Positions 1 through 7,010 of a DNA stretch of 64,000 nt are shown here, piece by piece (positions within the stretch are counted from its first letter, which is position 1; the number at the start of each line of letters is the position of its first letter). The stretch spans positions 1-64,000 of the forward strand of contig ONCX01000025.1 in NCBI GenBank assembly GCA_900316455.1, given 5' to 3'. The position numbers and the translations under genes are program-made. The notes below the pieces were generated by a model. The model saw only the letters and a program-made list of their open reading frames with translations. It was not told the origin of the DNA and did no database searches. The stretch is from an uncultured Eubacteriales bacterium. Its GTDB lineage: Bacteria; Bacillota; Clostridia; Oscillospirales; Acutalibacteraceae.

Positions 1-78
1 TCCCACGATACGGAAAGGGCGATAAGAACCGCCGTCGAGGGCTTGAAGCTGACAATTATCCGTGATAAAAAAGCGTGA
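1..78 (+). CDS. 3' end of an unidentified gene, cut by the left edge
   Basis: The first reading frame is open from base 1 and closes with TGA at 76-78. The last 25 residues read SHDTERAIRTAVEGLKLTII followed by RDKKA. This is too short to assign a family. The fragment ends in a basic tail, and an AT-rich promoter region for the DivIVA-like gene follows immediately. That it is coding is inferred only from the open frame and ordinary composition. Confidence 0.45.
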   Translation, partial: SHDTERAIRTAVEGLKLTIIRDKKA

Positions 79-141
79 ATTATTGTGAATTAAGGTTTTA
101 TTAATTAAATATAAAAAATTAAAAAAATTATGAAAATAATA

Positions 142-169
142 TTGAATTTTTTTTATAGTATGATATAAT
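142..169 (+). promoter_or_regulatory. Sigma-A-type promoter of the DivIVA-like gene
   Basis: A TTGAAT box at 142-147 and a perfect TATAAT at 164-169 are separated by 16 bases. TG at 161-162 makes it an extended -10. It lies in very AT-rich DNA about 90 bases before the gene start. Confidence 0.6.
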
Positions 170-255
170 TAAGCTAACTAATTATCTTTGGGGTAGATAA
201 GTCATTTATTTTTTAATAATAAATTACCTTAATTATGAAGGGAGGATGCACTATC

Positions 256-1548
256 GTGGATTATTCGGGTAACAGATTTCGCAGACGTTTTGTAGGTTAT
301 GATCGCAACGCTGTCGATATGGAATTTGACAAGCTCATAAGTCAGGTTGACGAGGAAGCCGAAAAGAACGAACAGCTCAAACGCGAAATCGACAGTCTTA
401 AAGAAGAGCGCCGCGACTGGGAATACGCAAAGCGCACCCTTGAAGAGGAACGCACCGCAATTTCGCGTGATCGTGCATCGCTTGCCGAATCAGTAAGCTC
501 CATATCCGGCAAGGTTGCCGAGCTGGAAAATAACCTTTCGTCGGCAAAGGTCGCAAATGAGGCGCTGCAGAACAAGATCGACGCTACAACGTCGGAAAAG
601 AATCAGCTCCAGCTTCGTCTTGAAACGGTTCAGGAACGCAACCGTGAGCTTACTCTGCGCGAGAGACAGTTTGACGAAATAGAGAAGTCCGTTTCGTCGA
701 TCATGTCGGTCACCAAGCGCGCCACAGACAGACTCTTCCAGAAGTCGGTGGAAAATCAGGAGAACGTCATACGCATTGCGGGCGACGCTGCACAGGAGGC
801 GGCTATAATCCGCGCTGACCTTACGGCAGCCCGCGACGACATGAATCTCGCGTTTGACGAGCTTCAGGACAGAATAGATAAGATAGACGCATCGCTTACC
901 GGCGCGGTTCACAAGCTGGTCGCCATCAAGCACGACAGCGGACTCAAGCCGAAAAATTCCGACGCCACGCTCGAGAGCGAGGTCGAGAGACTTCTTTCCA
1001 TGCGTGCGGGCGAGGTGGATTATTCCGACGGAAAGGGCTATGCCGTTCCTGTGCTGGGACCGTACAGCGCGAAATTCATTTCAGATACCGCCAAGAAGGT
1101 CAATTCCGGTGAAGTCGAGGGCAATCCCGCACGTCAGCAGAATCCCTCCCAGAAGGAGCCGCCGCATGCGCGTCCCGATTCCGCCGAGTCCAAGCCGGAT
1201 TCCAAGCCTTTGGTCAAGAAGAGCTATCCGTCCAACTTTGAATCGTCGGACGCTTCTATAAAGGAAGCTAACAAGATTCTTGACGCTGCCGACGACGCGG
1301 CGGAGCTGAAGAATTATGTGCCGCTTCAGCAGCAGTATATGCCGCAGACGGTTCCGCAAATGCCGCAGACGGTTCCGCAAATGCCGCAGACGGTTCCGCA
1401 AATGCCGCAGACGGTTCCGCAAATGCCGCAGACGGTTCCGCAAATGCCGCCGCAGACGGCGTATCAGCCGGTATCTCAGCCAGCGTATCAGCCTGCTTAC
1501 CAGCCTGTCGCGCAGCCTGTGCCGCAGCCGGCATATCAGGCGGTTTAG
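256..1548 (+). CDS. DivIVA-like coiled-coil protein (frame broken at its C-terminus)
   Basis: The N-terminus carries the short DivIVA signature, a basic stretch followed by FVGYDRNAVDMEFDKL, then a long charged coiled coil (about residues 25-210) and a Pro/Gln-rich tail. DivIVA-family proteins bind negatively curved membrane at the septum or poles and recruit division or wall-synthesis partners; that role is by family. GTG at 256 is preferred as start because an AGGGAGG site lies 11 bases upstream (238-244), whereas the ATG at 235 precedes that site. The tail holds five 7-residue repeats (MPQTVPQ) and then AYQP-like units. The frame ends at TAG 1546-1548 in mid-composition, and sensible coding continues in another frame to 2036, so the gene appears frameshifted. 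Confidence 0.75.
   Translation: MDYSGNRFRRRFVGYDRNAVDMEFDKLISQVDEEAEKNEQLKREIDSLKEERRDWEYAKRTLEEERTAISRDRASLAESVSSISGKVAELENNLSSAKVANEALQNKIDATTSEKNQLQLRLETVQERNRELTLRERQFDEIEKSVSSIMSVTKRATDRLFQKSVENQENVIRIAGDAAQEAAIIRADLTAARDDMNLAFDELQDRIDKIDASLTGAVHKLVAIKHDSGLKPKNSDATLESEVERLLSMRAGEVDYSDGKGYAVPVLGPYSAKFISDTAKKVNSGEVEGNPARQQNPSQKEPPHARPDSAESKPDSKPLVKKSYPSNFESSDASIKEANKILDAADDAAELKNYVPLQQQYMPQTVPQMPQTVPQMPQTVPQMPQTVPQMPQTVPQMPPQTAYQPVSQPAYQPAYQPVAQPVPQPAYQAV
1339..1443 (+). repeat. Five 21-bp tandem repeats inside the DivIVA-like gene
   Basis: Five copies of a 21-base unit, beginning ATGCCGCAGACGG and encoding MPQTVPQ, lie head to tail with essentially no divergence. A partial, altered unit follows. 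The near identity suggests recent expansion by slippage or unequal recombination. Confidence 0.9.
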
Positions 1549-2036
1549 CGAGACCTAATCCCATAGGATTCGGCTTCAGCGAAGAGGAGCCTGAACCTGA
1601 GCCTGCTGAGGAACCGCAGGTTGTGGAGGAGCCGGAGGAGGTCAATGATCCGATAAATCCATATTCCGACGGTGGCTATCAGCGAGTTGATATAAGCAAA
1701 CTGAGCGGCTCCATGCCGACTATAAATATGAATACTCCCGAGCTTCAGTATATTCAGACGCCGCAGACGCCGCAGTATTCCTTTGACGGTCAGCCTGTCA
1801 GCGTGAATATGAGTAATATTCAGCAGCCTGCGGCAACAGGGTATCAGTATACCGCCAATGCTACCGCTTTTACTCCGAATGTCCCTGTGATATCCGCCGA
1901 CGCGCAGCAGACAACTCCGGACGCTGAGGAACAGCATGAAGAAATTCATTCCGCCAAGCGTGTGGAGGTTGTCAAAAAGGTGCGGCAGGTTCCCATAGGA
2001 GAAAAGGTCAGGGTAAATGTCCGCCACGGAAATTGA
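1549..2036 (+). pseudogene. Out-of-frame C-terminal part of the DivIVA-like protein
   Basis: Right after the TAG at 1546-1548, the frame one base back (TTA GCG AGA...) reads LARPNPIGFGFSEEE and then acidic, Pro-rich and Tyr/Gln-rich sequence ending in a basic tail (VEVVKKVRQVPIGEKVRVNV) with TGA at 2034-2036. Composition continues the upstream linker, and there is no ribosome site in front of it. It therefore looks like the displaced end of the same protein, separated by loss of one base near 1540-1550. Alternatives are a sequencing or assembly error or unrecognised recoding; no -1 slippery heptamer of the X XXY YYZ form is visible at the junction. Confidence 0.65.
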
Positions 2037-2046
2037 TTTATTAAAT

Positions 2047-2103
2047 AAAAAGAGCCTGTGCGTTTGCGGCGTTTGTGCCGCGTTAAGCGCAGGCTCTTTT
2101 TTG
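2047..2103 (+). terminator. Rho-independent terminator after the DivIVA-like gene
   Basis: AAAGAGCCTGTGCG (from about 2049) pairs with GCGCAGGCTCTTT near 2086-2100. An internal GCGGC/GCCGC stem sits in the loop, and a T run ends at 2103. Confidence 0.85.
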
Positions 2104-2136
2104 TCGGATTATTTAATATGTATTAAGGAGAATGAC

Positions 2137-2799
2137 ATGATACGGATATTATACGAGGACGAATATCTCGCGGTGTGCGTCAAGCCTGTCGGCACGCTGT
2201 CGCAGTGCGACGGTCAGGAGGATATGGTTTCCCTGCTCCGGAATCAGCTCGGCGGCACGATTTACCCTGTTCACCGTCTGGACAGGAATGTGGGAGGGGT
2301 TATGGCATTTGCGCGGACGGCGGGAGCCGCGTCCGTTCTTTCGGGGGAGATAGCGGACGGCGGATTTGTCAAGCGTTACTTAGCCGCGGTAAAAGGTGCG
2401 CCGTTGCCCGATTCTGGAGAGATGACGGATCTTCTCTTCAGGGACTCCGTAAGCGGCAGGACGTATGTCGTCAAGCGTCCGAGAAAGGGCGTGAGGGAGG
2501 CGCGTCTTGCCTACCGCACGCTTGAAAGCGCGGAGGAAAAATCCCTCGTGCTTGTCAGGCTTTACACCGGACGCACACATCAGATCAGAGCGCAGTTCGC
2601 CTCACGGGGAATGCCGCTGCTTGGCGACGGCAAATACGGCAGCCGCGACAAAAAATGCGATACGGCCCTCTGGTCTTACAGACTTACATTCGCCCATCCG
2701 GTGAGCGGAGAGCCGCTGGAATTTGAATCGCTGCCGGATTTTTCGCAGTACCCGTGGAGCGTATTTGTCAATACCTGTCGGCAAATATCATGTAAATAG
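2137..2799 (+). CDS. RluA-family RNA pseudouridine synthase
   Basis: A 220-residue protein with the RluA catalytic motif HRLDRNVGG; the likely catalytic Asp is residue 49. Later family blocks RLYTGRTHQIRAQFAS and PLLGDGKYG are also present. The family converts specific uridines in rRNA or tRNA to pseudouridine; the target base cannot be read from sequence. No S4 RNA-binding domain precedes the catalytic domain, giving a short form. ATG 2137 is chosen because AAGGAG lies at 2125-2130; longer in-frame starts would run through the upstream terminator. Its last 32 bases overlap the convergent degV-like gene. A second RluA paralogue lies at 58627-59529. Confidence 0.88.
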   Translation: MIRILYEDEYLAVCVKPVGTLSQCDGQEDMVSLLRNQLGGTIYPVHRLDRNVGGVMAFARTAGAASVLSGEIADGGFVKRYLAAVKGAPLPDSGEMTDLLFRDSVSGRTYVVKRPRKGVREARLAYRTLESAEEKSLVLVRLYTGRTHQIRAQFASRGMPLLGDGKYGSRDKKCDTALWSYRLTFAHPVSGEPLEFESLPDFSQYPWSVFVNTCRQISCK

Positions 2800-3643
2800 T
2801 ATTCGGACCTCCGTGGGTGGCGGTGGTGCAGTTGGTGACGCTTTCGACAATTTCCTCGAATTTGCCGTATTCCTTCAGTCTGCGGTGCATGTTGGCTATG
2901 AGCTTTTTGTCGTCGCTGGTGTAGCCTATGACTACCCGCTTGTGATCGGCGTATTTCGCGGCAAGGTCGAGAACATAGTCCATGTACTGATTCTGCACGC
3001 TTTCCACTGAGCCGCGGAATTTCTTCGGCGAGGTGATTATTCCCTTTTCGTCAATATGCATCATCGGATAGAGCTTGAGGAGATTTGCGCCGAACGCCAC
3101 AAGCATTGAACAGCGTCCGCCCTTTGCGGCGTAATTCATACCGCCGAGAAGGAAATTCGTGCGGACGTGCGGAACCATTTCCGTGATTTTTTCGCTTATT
3201 TCCTTAGCGCCCATGCCGCCGTCCCTAAGCTCGGCGGCGCGTATCGCCATAAGCGCCTGTGCGCCTGTGAGCGTGTATGTGTCCACGGAGTACACGTTTG
3301 TGCCGTATTTCTCGTGAATTTCGCCGGCTGCCGTGAGCGAATTTGCGTATGACGAGCTGAAAACGGAATTCATAGCGATATGTACGACGTCGCAGCCTTG
3401 CTTTGCGAACGGCTCGAAGAATTCAAAATAATCTATCGGCGTGCAGGCGGCAGTCTTTGGAACCTGATTCTGCTCGTCGAAAAACCTGAAGAGGTCGGCT
3501 GGCTGGCACTCGTAAAAGTCGTCATAGCTCTTGTCGCCGAGCGTGATGTGGAATGGGATCATTGCGTCGATGTGGAATTTTTTCAGATTCTCCGGACGCA
3601 GGTCGCTGCCGGTGTCCGTGGTGATTATTACTTTGTCTGACAT
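2768..3643 (-). CDS. DegV-family fatty-acid-binding protein (FakB-like)
   Basis: About 291 residues. The N-terminal motif IITTDTGSDLRPENLKKFHI matches the DegV start (T-D-S/T-G-S-D), and RTNFLLGGMNYAAKGGRCSM corresponds to the conserved central block before the lid domain. DegV proteins bind a fatty acid; those of the FakB type present it to FakA for phosphorylation, and a FakA-like DAK2 protein is encoded at 46772-48418. Whether this copy is a true FakB is inference. ATG 3643 is preferred over TTG 3646 because GAAGG sits about 8 bases upstream. The 3' end overlaps the convergent RluA gene. Confidence 0.85.
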   Translation of the reverse strand: MSDKVIITTDTGSDLRPENLKKFHIDAMIPFHITLGDKSYDDFYECQPADLFRFFDEQNQVPKTAACTPIDYFEFFEPFAKQGCDVVHIAMNSVFSSSYANSLTAAGEIHEKYGTNVYSVDTYTLTGAQALMAIRAAELRDGGMGAKEISEKITEMVPHVRTNFLLGGMNYAAKGGRCSMLVAFGANLLKLYPMMHIDEKGIITSPKKFRGSVESVQNQYMDYVLDLAAKYADHKRVVIGYTSDDKKLIANMHRRLKEYGKFEEIVESVTNCTTATHGGPNTIYMIFADRY

Positions 3644-3745
3644 CAAAAATACCTTCTTTTCATTATCTTAACTATTATTTTATCAGATAGTTATTTTAAC
3701 TGCAATACTTTGTTAAAAAAACTTAAATATATTTCTTTGTACATA

Positions 3746-3774
3746 TTGCGGTTATTGAAATAATGTGCTATAAT
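3746..3774 (+). promoter_or_regulatory. Promoter of the TerY/transglutaminase cluster
   Basis: TATAAT at 3769-3774 is preceded by TG at 3766-3767 (extended -10). A weak -35, TTGCGG at 3746-3751, lies 17 bases upstream. It is 30 bases before the first gene of the cluster. Confidence 0.6.
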
Positions 3775-3803
3775 TTTGTAAATGTCAGTTAACGGGAGGC
3801 GGC

Positions 3804-4193
3804 ATGAGAATGGAGCAAAAGGAAGACCGCCGCGGAGAGTGGATTAATCTGCTGCTCATGCATATTACGCTGCTTGGGGCTGTTCTTCTTTACATGACCG
3901 TATTGGTGAAGCTGGAAATATTCTGCCCAATACGCCACTTTACCGGAATTCCCTGTCCGGGCTGCGGCATGTCGCGTGCGCTGGGCTGTCTTATTCGTGG
4001 GAATATTACCGGCTCGCTGCGAGCAAATCCCGCGCTGCTGCCCTGTGCGGGCGCTATATTCGTTCTGATTAACCGCGAGACCTGCCTTTTGAAGAACGTC
4101 AGCGCGAGGGTCAAGGATATTATCATAGCTTTGGGATTCGGCTTTACAATTGCCGTCTACATCGTGCGAATGGCTTTTTTTGAGATACCGTAA
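3804..4193 (+). CDS. DUF2752 small membrane protein
   Basis: A 129-residue protein with two or three hydrophobic segments (about 15-38, 70-86 and 100-125). It carries the diagnostic DUF2752 loop FTGIPCPGCGMSRA, in which two Cys residues flank Pro-Gly. Function of the family is unknown; it often sits beside TM2-domain genes, as here. ATG 3804 has a GGGAGG site at 3794-3799 with a short spacer. It is the first gene of a six-gene, same-strand cluster running to 8375. Confidence 0.8.
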   Translation: MRMEQKEDRRGEWINLLLMHITLLGAVLLYMTVLVKLEIFCPIRHFTGIPCPGCGMSRALGCLIRGNITGSLRANPALLPCAGAIFVLINRETCLLKNVSARVKDIIIALGFGFTIAVYIVRMAFFEIP

Positions 4194-4237
4194 TACGGGA
4201 TAAGGAGTATTTTCAGGGGAAAAGGAGAGCAAGGATT

Positions 4238-4675
4238 ATGGTAAACAATTTTAATGTGAGAAATTCGTTTGAAACCGACGAGGAACGTCTGGAAAAGGAG
4301 CAGCTCCGCAGACAGAAGACGGCGCTTGTGGATCGTTTTCTTGTGCTTAATCAGAATGACCTGCCCGATGATAAAATTCCCATGCTGCGTGAAAACATGC
4401 TTCACTGCTCGCTGCGGAAGCTCGGCGAGATACAGAGTCTTACCTGCCGCAGAGTGGAAAATATGCAGTTTATATCGTTCATTCTTGGCTGGTCGGGGAT
4501 AGACAGAATGCTTATCGGCGAGATCGGGATAGGTCTGCTAAAGCTCTGCACCGGCGGCTGCTTCGGATTCCTTATGGTATACGACTGGCTTGCCATGCCG
4601 CGCAAGACGCGCTATTACAATTACATAGAGGTAATGAGCGTGCTGGATTACGACGATTACGAATACAACGGATAA
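4238..4675 (+). CDS. TM2-domain membrane protein
   Basis: 145 residues. An N-terminal charged region of about 85 residues is followed by two membrane helices in the TM2 pattern: FILGWSGIDRMLIGEIGIG, a short turn, then GGCFGFLMVYDW. TM2 proteins have a conserved Gly/Asp-rich hairpin in the membrane and no settled bacterial function. AAAGGAG at 4221-4227 supports ATG 4238. It lies 44 bases after the DUF2752 gene and is likely co-transcribed. Confidence 0.8.
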   Translation: MVNNFNVRNSFETDEERLEKEQLRRQKTALVDRFLVLNQNDLPDDKIPMLRENMLHCSLRKLGEIQSLTCRRVENMQFISFILGWSGIDRMLIGEIGIGLLKLCTGGCFGFLMVYDWLAMPRKTRYYNYIEVMSVLDYDDYEYNG

Positions 4676-4759
4676 AATTACATAGGCTTGCGGTTAATTA
4701 TTTATTCACTGAATATTCAATAAAAAATTTTTATTCCCAGAAGAAAGGTCTGATAGATT

Positions 4760-5770
4760 ATGTCCGAATATAATTTAAATAAACTCAGCGCGGAGCAGCG
4801 CAGGGTTTACAATATGCTGTATGAAGCCATAGGCTCGCGTCAGGAAACTTTTAACGTGGACGTGGTTGATATAGCTGATGTGACCAGTGCGTATGAGGCT
4901 TTTTCCTATGATCACCCTGAGATATTCTATGTCGATTTTTACAACGTGAAAATGACGCAGGTTTCCCCCGGAAGAAGCAAGGTCGAACTGAGATATTTTT
5001 ACACTAAGGACGAAACAGCCCACAGGAAGGCAATGCTTGAATCCTCGGTGAATAAAATGCTTGACAACGCGGATTTTGCCAAGGCGGACGAGCTGGGAAG
5101 GTGCCGTCTTATCCACGACAGGCTCGTGCGGAGCGTGACATATGAAAACAACGCCGCCGCGAAGGGCAGGAATATTCCCGACGCGCTGACAATAGAGGGC
5201 GTTTTCCTGCGCGGAGCAGCCGTTTGCGAGGGTATAGCCAAGGCGGTGACATTCCTTGGCGAGCGACTCGGCATGGATATTCCTGCCGTCACCGGCGAAG
5301 CGGCTTCTGACGGCGCGACGTTTATTCCACATGTGTGGAACCTTGTCCGTATAGGCGGGGTTTACGCGCATCTTGACGTGACGTGGGATATAATTCTCAG
5401 CACGCCGCTGAAATTCACCCGCTATGACTATTTCTGTCTGCCTGACGTCGATATGCGCGCCGATCACAATTACGGCGGACTCATGCCCTGTATAAACGGC
5501 AGGGGCATGACGTTCTTTGAGCGGTCAAACAGGGAATTTCACGACATGGAATCATGCAAGCACTTCATTTCAGACAAGCTCAAGGAACGCTCAAACGTAA
5601 TTTATTTCAAGTATGTGGATCACACAATGACCCCTGAGATGAAGGCAAAGCGCATGGACGACGCGGTAAACAACATGCTCAGACTGAGGTCGCTCTTCAT
5701 GTTTGACTTGGAAACGAGCCACAACGCTATTCAGGGAGTATATTTCTACCGCATTCTCAAGAGACTGTGA
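4760..5770 (+). CDS. Transglutaminase-like cysteine protease/peptidase domain protein
   Basis: 336 residues without signal peptide or membrane helix, so probably cytoplasmic. The transglutaminase-like core is complete: nucleophile Cys156 in AAVCEGIAKA, His191 in PHVWNLV, and Asp206 in LDVTWD. The preceding CRLIHDRLVRSVTY helix is typical of the superfamily. Such domains act as proteases, amidases or cross-linkers; the substrate is unknown. About 110 residues follow the core, with no recognised motif. ATG 4760 has AAAGG 12 bases upstream. It precedes the vWA gene by 24 bases, which suggests the two act together. Confidence 0.82.
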   Translation: MSEYNLNKLSAEQRRVYNMLYEAIGSRQETFNVDVVDIADVTSAYEAFSYDHPEIFYVDFYNVKMTQVSPGRSKVELRYFYTKDETAHRKAMLESSVNKMLDNADFAKADELGRCRLIHDRLVRSVTYENNAAAKGRNIPDALTIEGVFLRGAAVCEGIAKAVTFLGERLGMDIPAVTGEAASDGATFIPHVWNLVRIGGVYAHLDVTWDIILSTPLKFTRYDYFCLPDVDMRADHNYGGLMPCINGRGMTFFERSNREFHDMESCKHFISDKLKERSNVIYFKYVDHTMTPEMKAKRMDDAVNNMLRLRSLFMFDLETSHNAIQGVYFYRILKRL

Positions 5771-5794
5771 TTTAATTTTTTTGGAGGTTTTATT

Positions 5795-6577
5795 ATGCCA
5801 GGTACAAGCTCCTTTATTCCCAAAAAAGTGCTTCCCATAGTTTATGTGATAGATACGTCGGCGAGCATGTTCGGTCACAGGATAGAAAATGTCAACATGG
5901 CTATGCACGAGCTGGAAAAAATAATGCGTGAAAAGATCAATGACATTCCCGACGCGGAGATCAGGATTGCGGTGCTTACATTTTCCACCGATGCGCGCTG
6001 GATAACTCAGAACGGTCTTGTTTCGGTCTCGGATTTTTACTGGAATGACATTATTGCGGGCGGACTTACCGATCTGGGCGCGGCTCTCAGGGAGCTTGAC
6101 CAGAAGCTCAGTCGCAGCTCATTCCTTGTGAGCGATACGGGCTTCTGCGCTCCTGTGATATTCTTTATGAGCGACGGTCAGCCCACGGACAACTGGGAAA
6201 AGGCGTTCAACGGCATCAAGGACAACAACAGGTGGTTCCAGGTGGCGCGGAAGATAGCCGTCGCAATAGGCGAGGACGCGAATATCGAGGTGCTTACCAA
6301 GCTTGTCGGCAACCGCGAGGCGGTTATACAGACATACGACTATGAAACGCTCAAAAATATGATAATAGCCGTGTCGGTATCCTCGTCCATGCTTGCCGGA
6401 ACGTCGAGAATGGCAGGCGACGCCGCGAGCGGTCAGATGATTCTTGAAAACGCCGTGACTGCGCTCCCTGCGGAAAGCTATACGATAGCGCCTGAGGTGG
6501 CTGATTTTGACGGTCCGGATCTGATGGAGGCGTATGACGGCGGCGCGGTATGGAGCGACGGCGGAAGCTGGAACTGA
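5795..6577 (+). CDS. TerY-like von Willebrand factor A protein
   Basis: 260 residues, cytoplasmic (no signal or membrane segment). The vWA metal site (MIDAS) is intact: D20-T-S22-A-S24, Thr92 in GGLTDLGAAL, and Asp127 in FFMSDGQPTDN. Overall spacing resembles TerY-type vWA proteins of the tellurium-resistance/stress group, which bind a divalent metal and partner proteins. GGAGG at 5782-5786 fits ATG 5795. The next gene encodes the TerY-C zinc domain that is often fused to or paired with TerY. The kinase and PP2C phosphatase usual in TerY triads are absent from this window. Confidence 0.85.
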   Translation: MPGTSSFIPKKVLPIVYVIDTSASMFGHRIENVNMAMHELEKIMREKINDIPDAEIRIAVLTFSTDARWITQNGLVSVSDFYWNDIIAGGLTDLGAALRELDQKLSRSSFLVSDTGFCAPVIFFMSDGQPTDNWEKAFNGIKDNNRWFQVARKIAVAIGEDANIEVLTKLVGNREAVIQTYDYETLKNMIIAVSVSSSMLAGTSRMAGDAASGQMILENAVTALPAESYTIAPEVADFDGPDLMEAYDGGAVWSDGGSWN

Positions 6578-6627
6578 TTTTTGGATATTTCGATGTTTGA
6601 ATAATATAATAATGAGTGGTGAAAAAA

Positions 6628-6981
6628 ATGGAGGCAAATGTAATTCTGTGCAGATGCGGAAAGTGCAGCAAGGTCTACGGCATCAGAGTGGAACGCATGG
6701 CGGACGGCGACTGGTATCGCACATGGGCTTTTAAGCTCTCCGAAAAGAGCGCCGGACGCGAGGGCTTCGACAAGACCCCGATACGCGGCAATCTCAACGC
6801 GACTCTCGAATATCCGGGGTGTCCCTACTGCGGAACCATCGGGTTCGTACAGTGCGGCTACTGCGGCAGGATAAGCTGCTGGAACGGCGAATCATCTCTG
6901 AACTGCTCGTGGTGCGGCAAGCTCATGGAGAATATTGTTGACGCAAACGAAAAATTCGACGTATCAGCCAATCAATTCTGA
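6628..6981 (+). CDS. TerY-C-type zinc-binding domain protein
   Basis: About 117 residues rich in paired cysteines. There is an N-terminal CRCGKC knuckle (from residue 8), then PGCPYCG, VQCGYCG, a single ISCW, and NCSWCGK near the C-terminus. This arrangement matches the TerY-C metal-binding domain, expected to hold two or more zinc ions and to work as a protein-interaction module with the vWA protein. ATG 6628 is chosen, but GTG codons at 6616 and 6619 are in frame and no strong ribosome site separates them. It sits between the vWA gene and another zinc-ribbon gene. Confidence 0.78.
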   Translation: MEANVILCRCGKCSKVYGIRVERMADGDWYRTWAFKLSEKSAGREGFDKTPIRGNLNATLEYPGCPYCGTIGFVQCGYCGRISCWNGESSLNCSWCGKLMENIVDANEKFDVSANQF

Positions 6982-7010
6982 AAAATTGCTTTTAAGGATG
7001 TGCAGACGAA

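Noticed and set aside
1530..1560. Programmed -1 frameshifting or amber read-through at the end of the DivIVA-like frame
   Set aside because: No X XXY YYZ slippery heptamer is present, and reading straight through TAG gives further stops and unlike composition. A single-base change or error fits better.
1081..1645. Minus-strand frames opposite the DivIVA repeats
   Set aside because: They are Arg/Leu- or Ala/Pro-rich mirror frames of the Pro/Gln repeats without ribosome sites.
2017..2136. Longer start for the RluA gene
   Set aside because: The extra codons lie across the terminator hairpin of the previous gene; AAGGAG at 2125-2130 points to ATG 2137.
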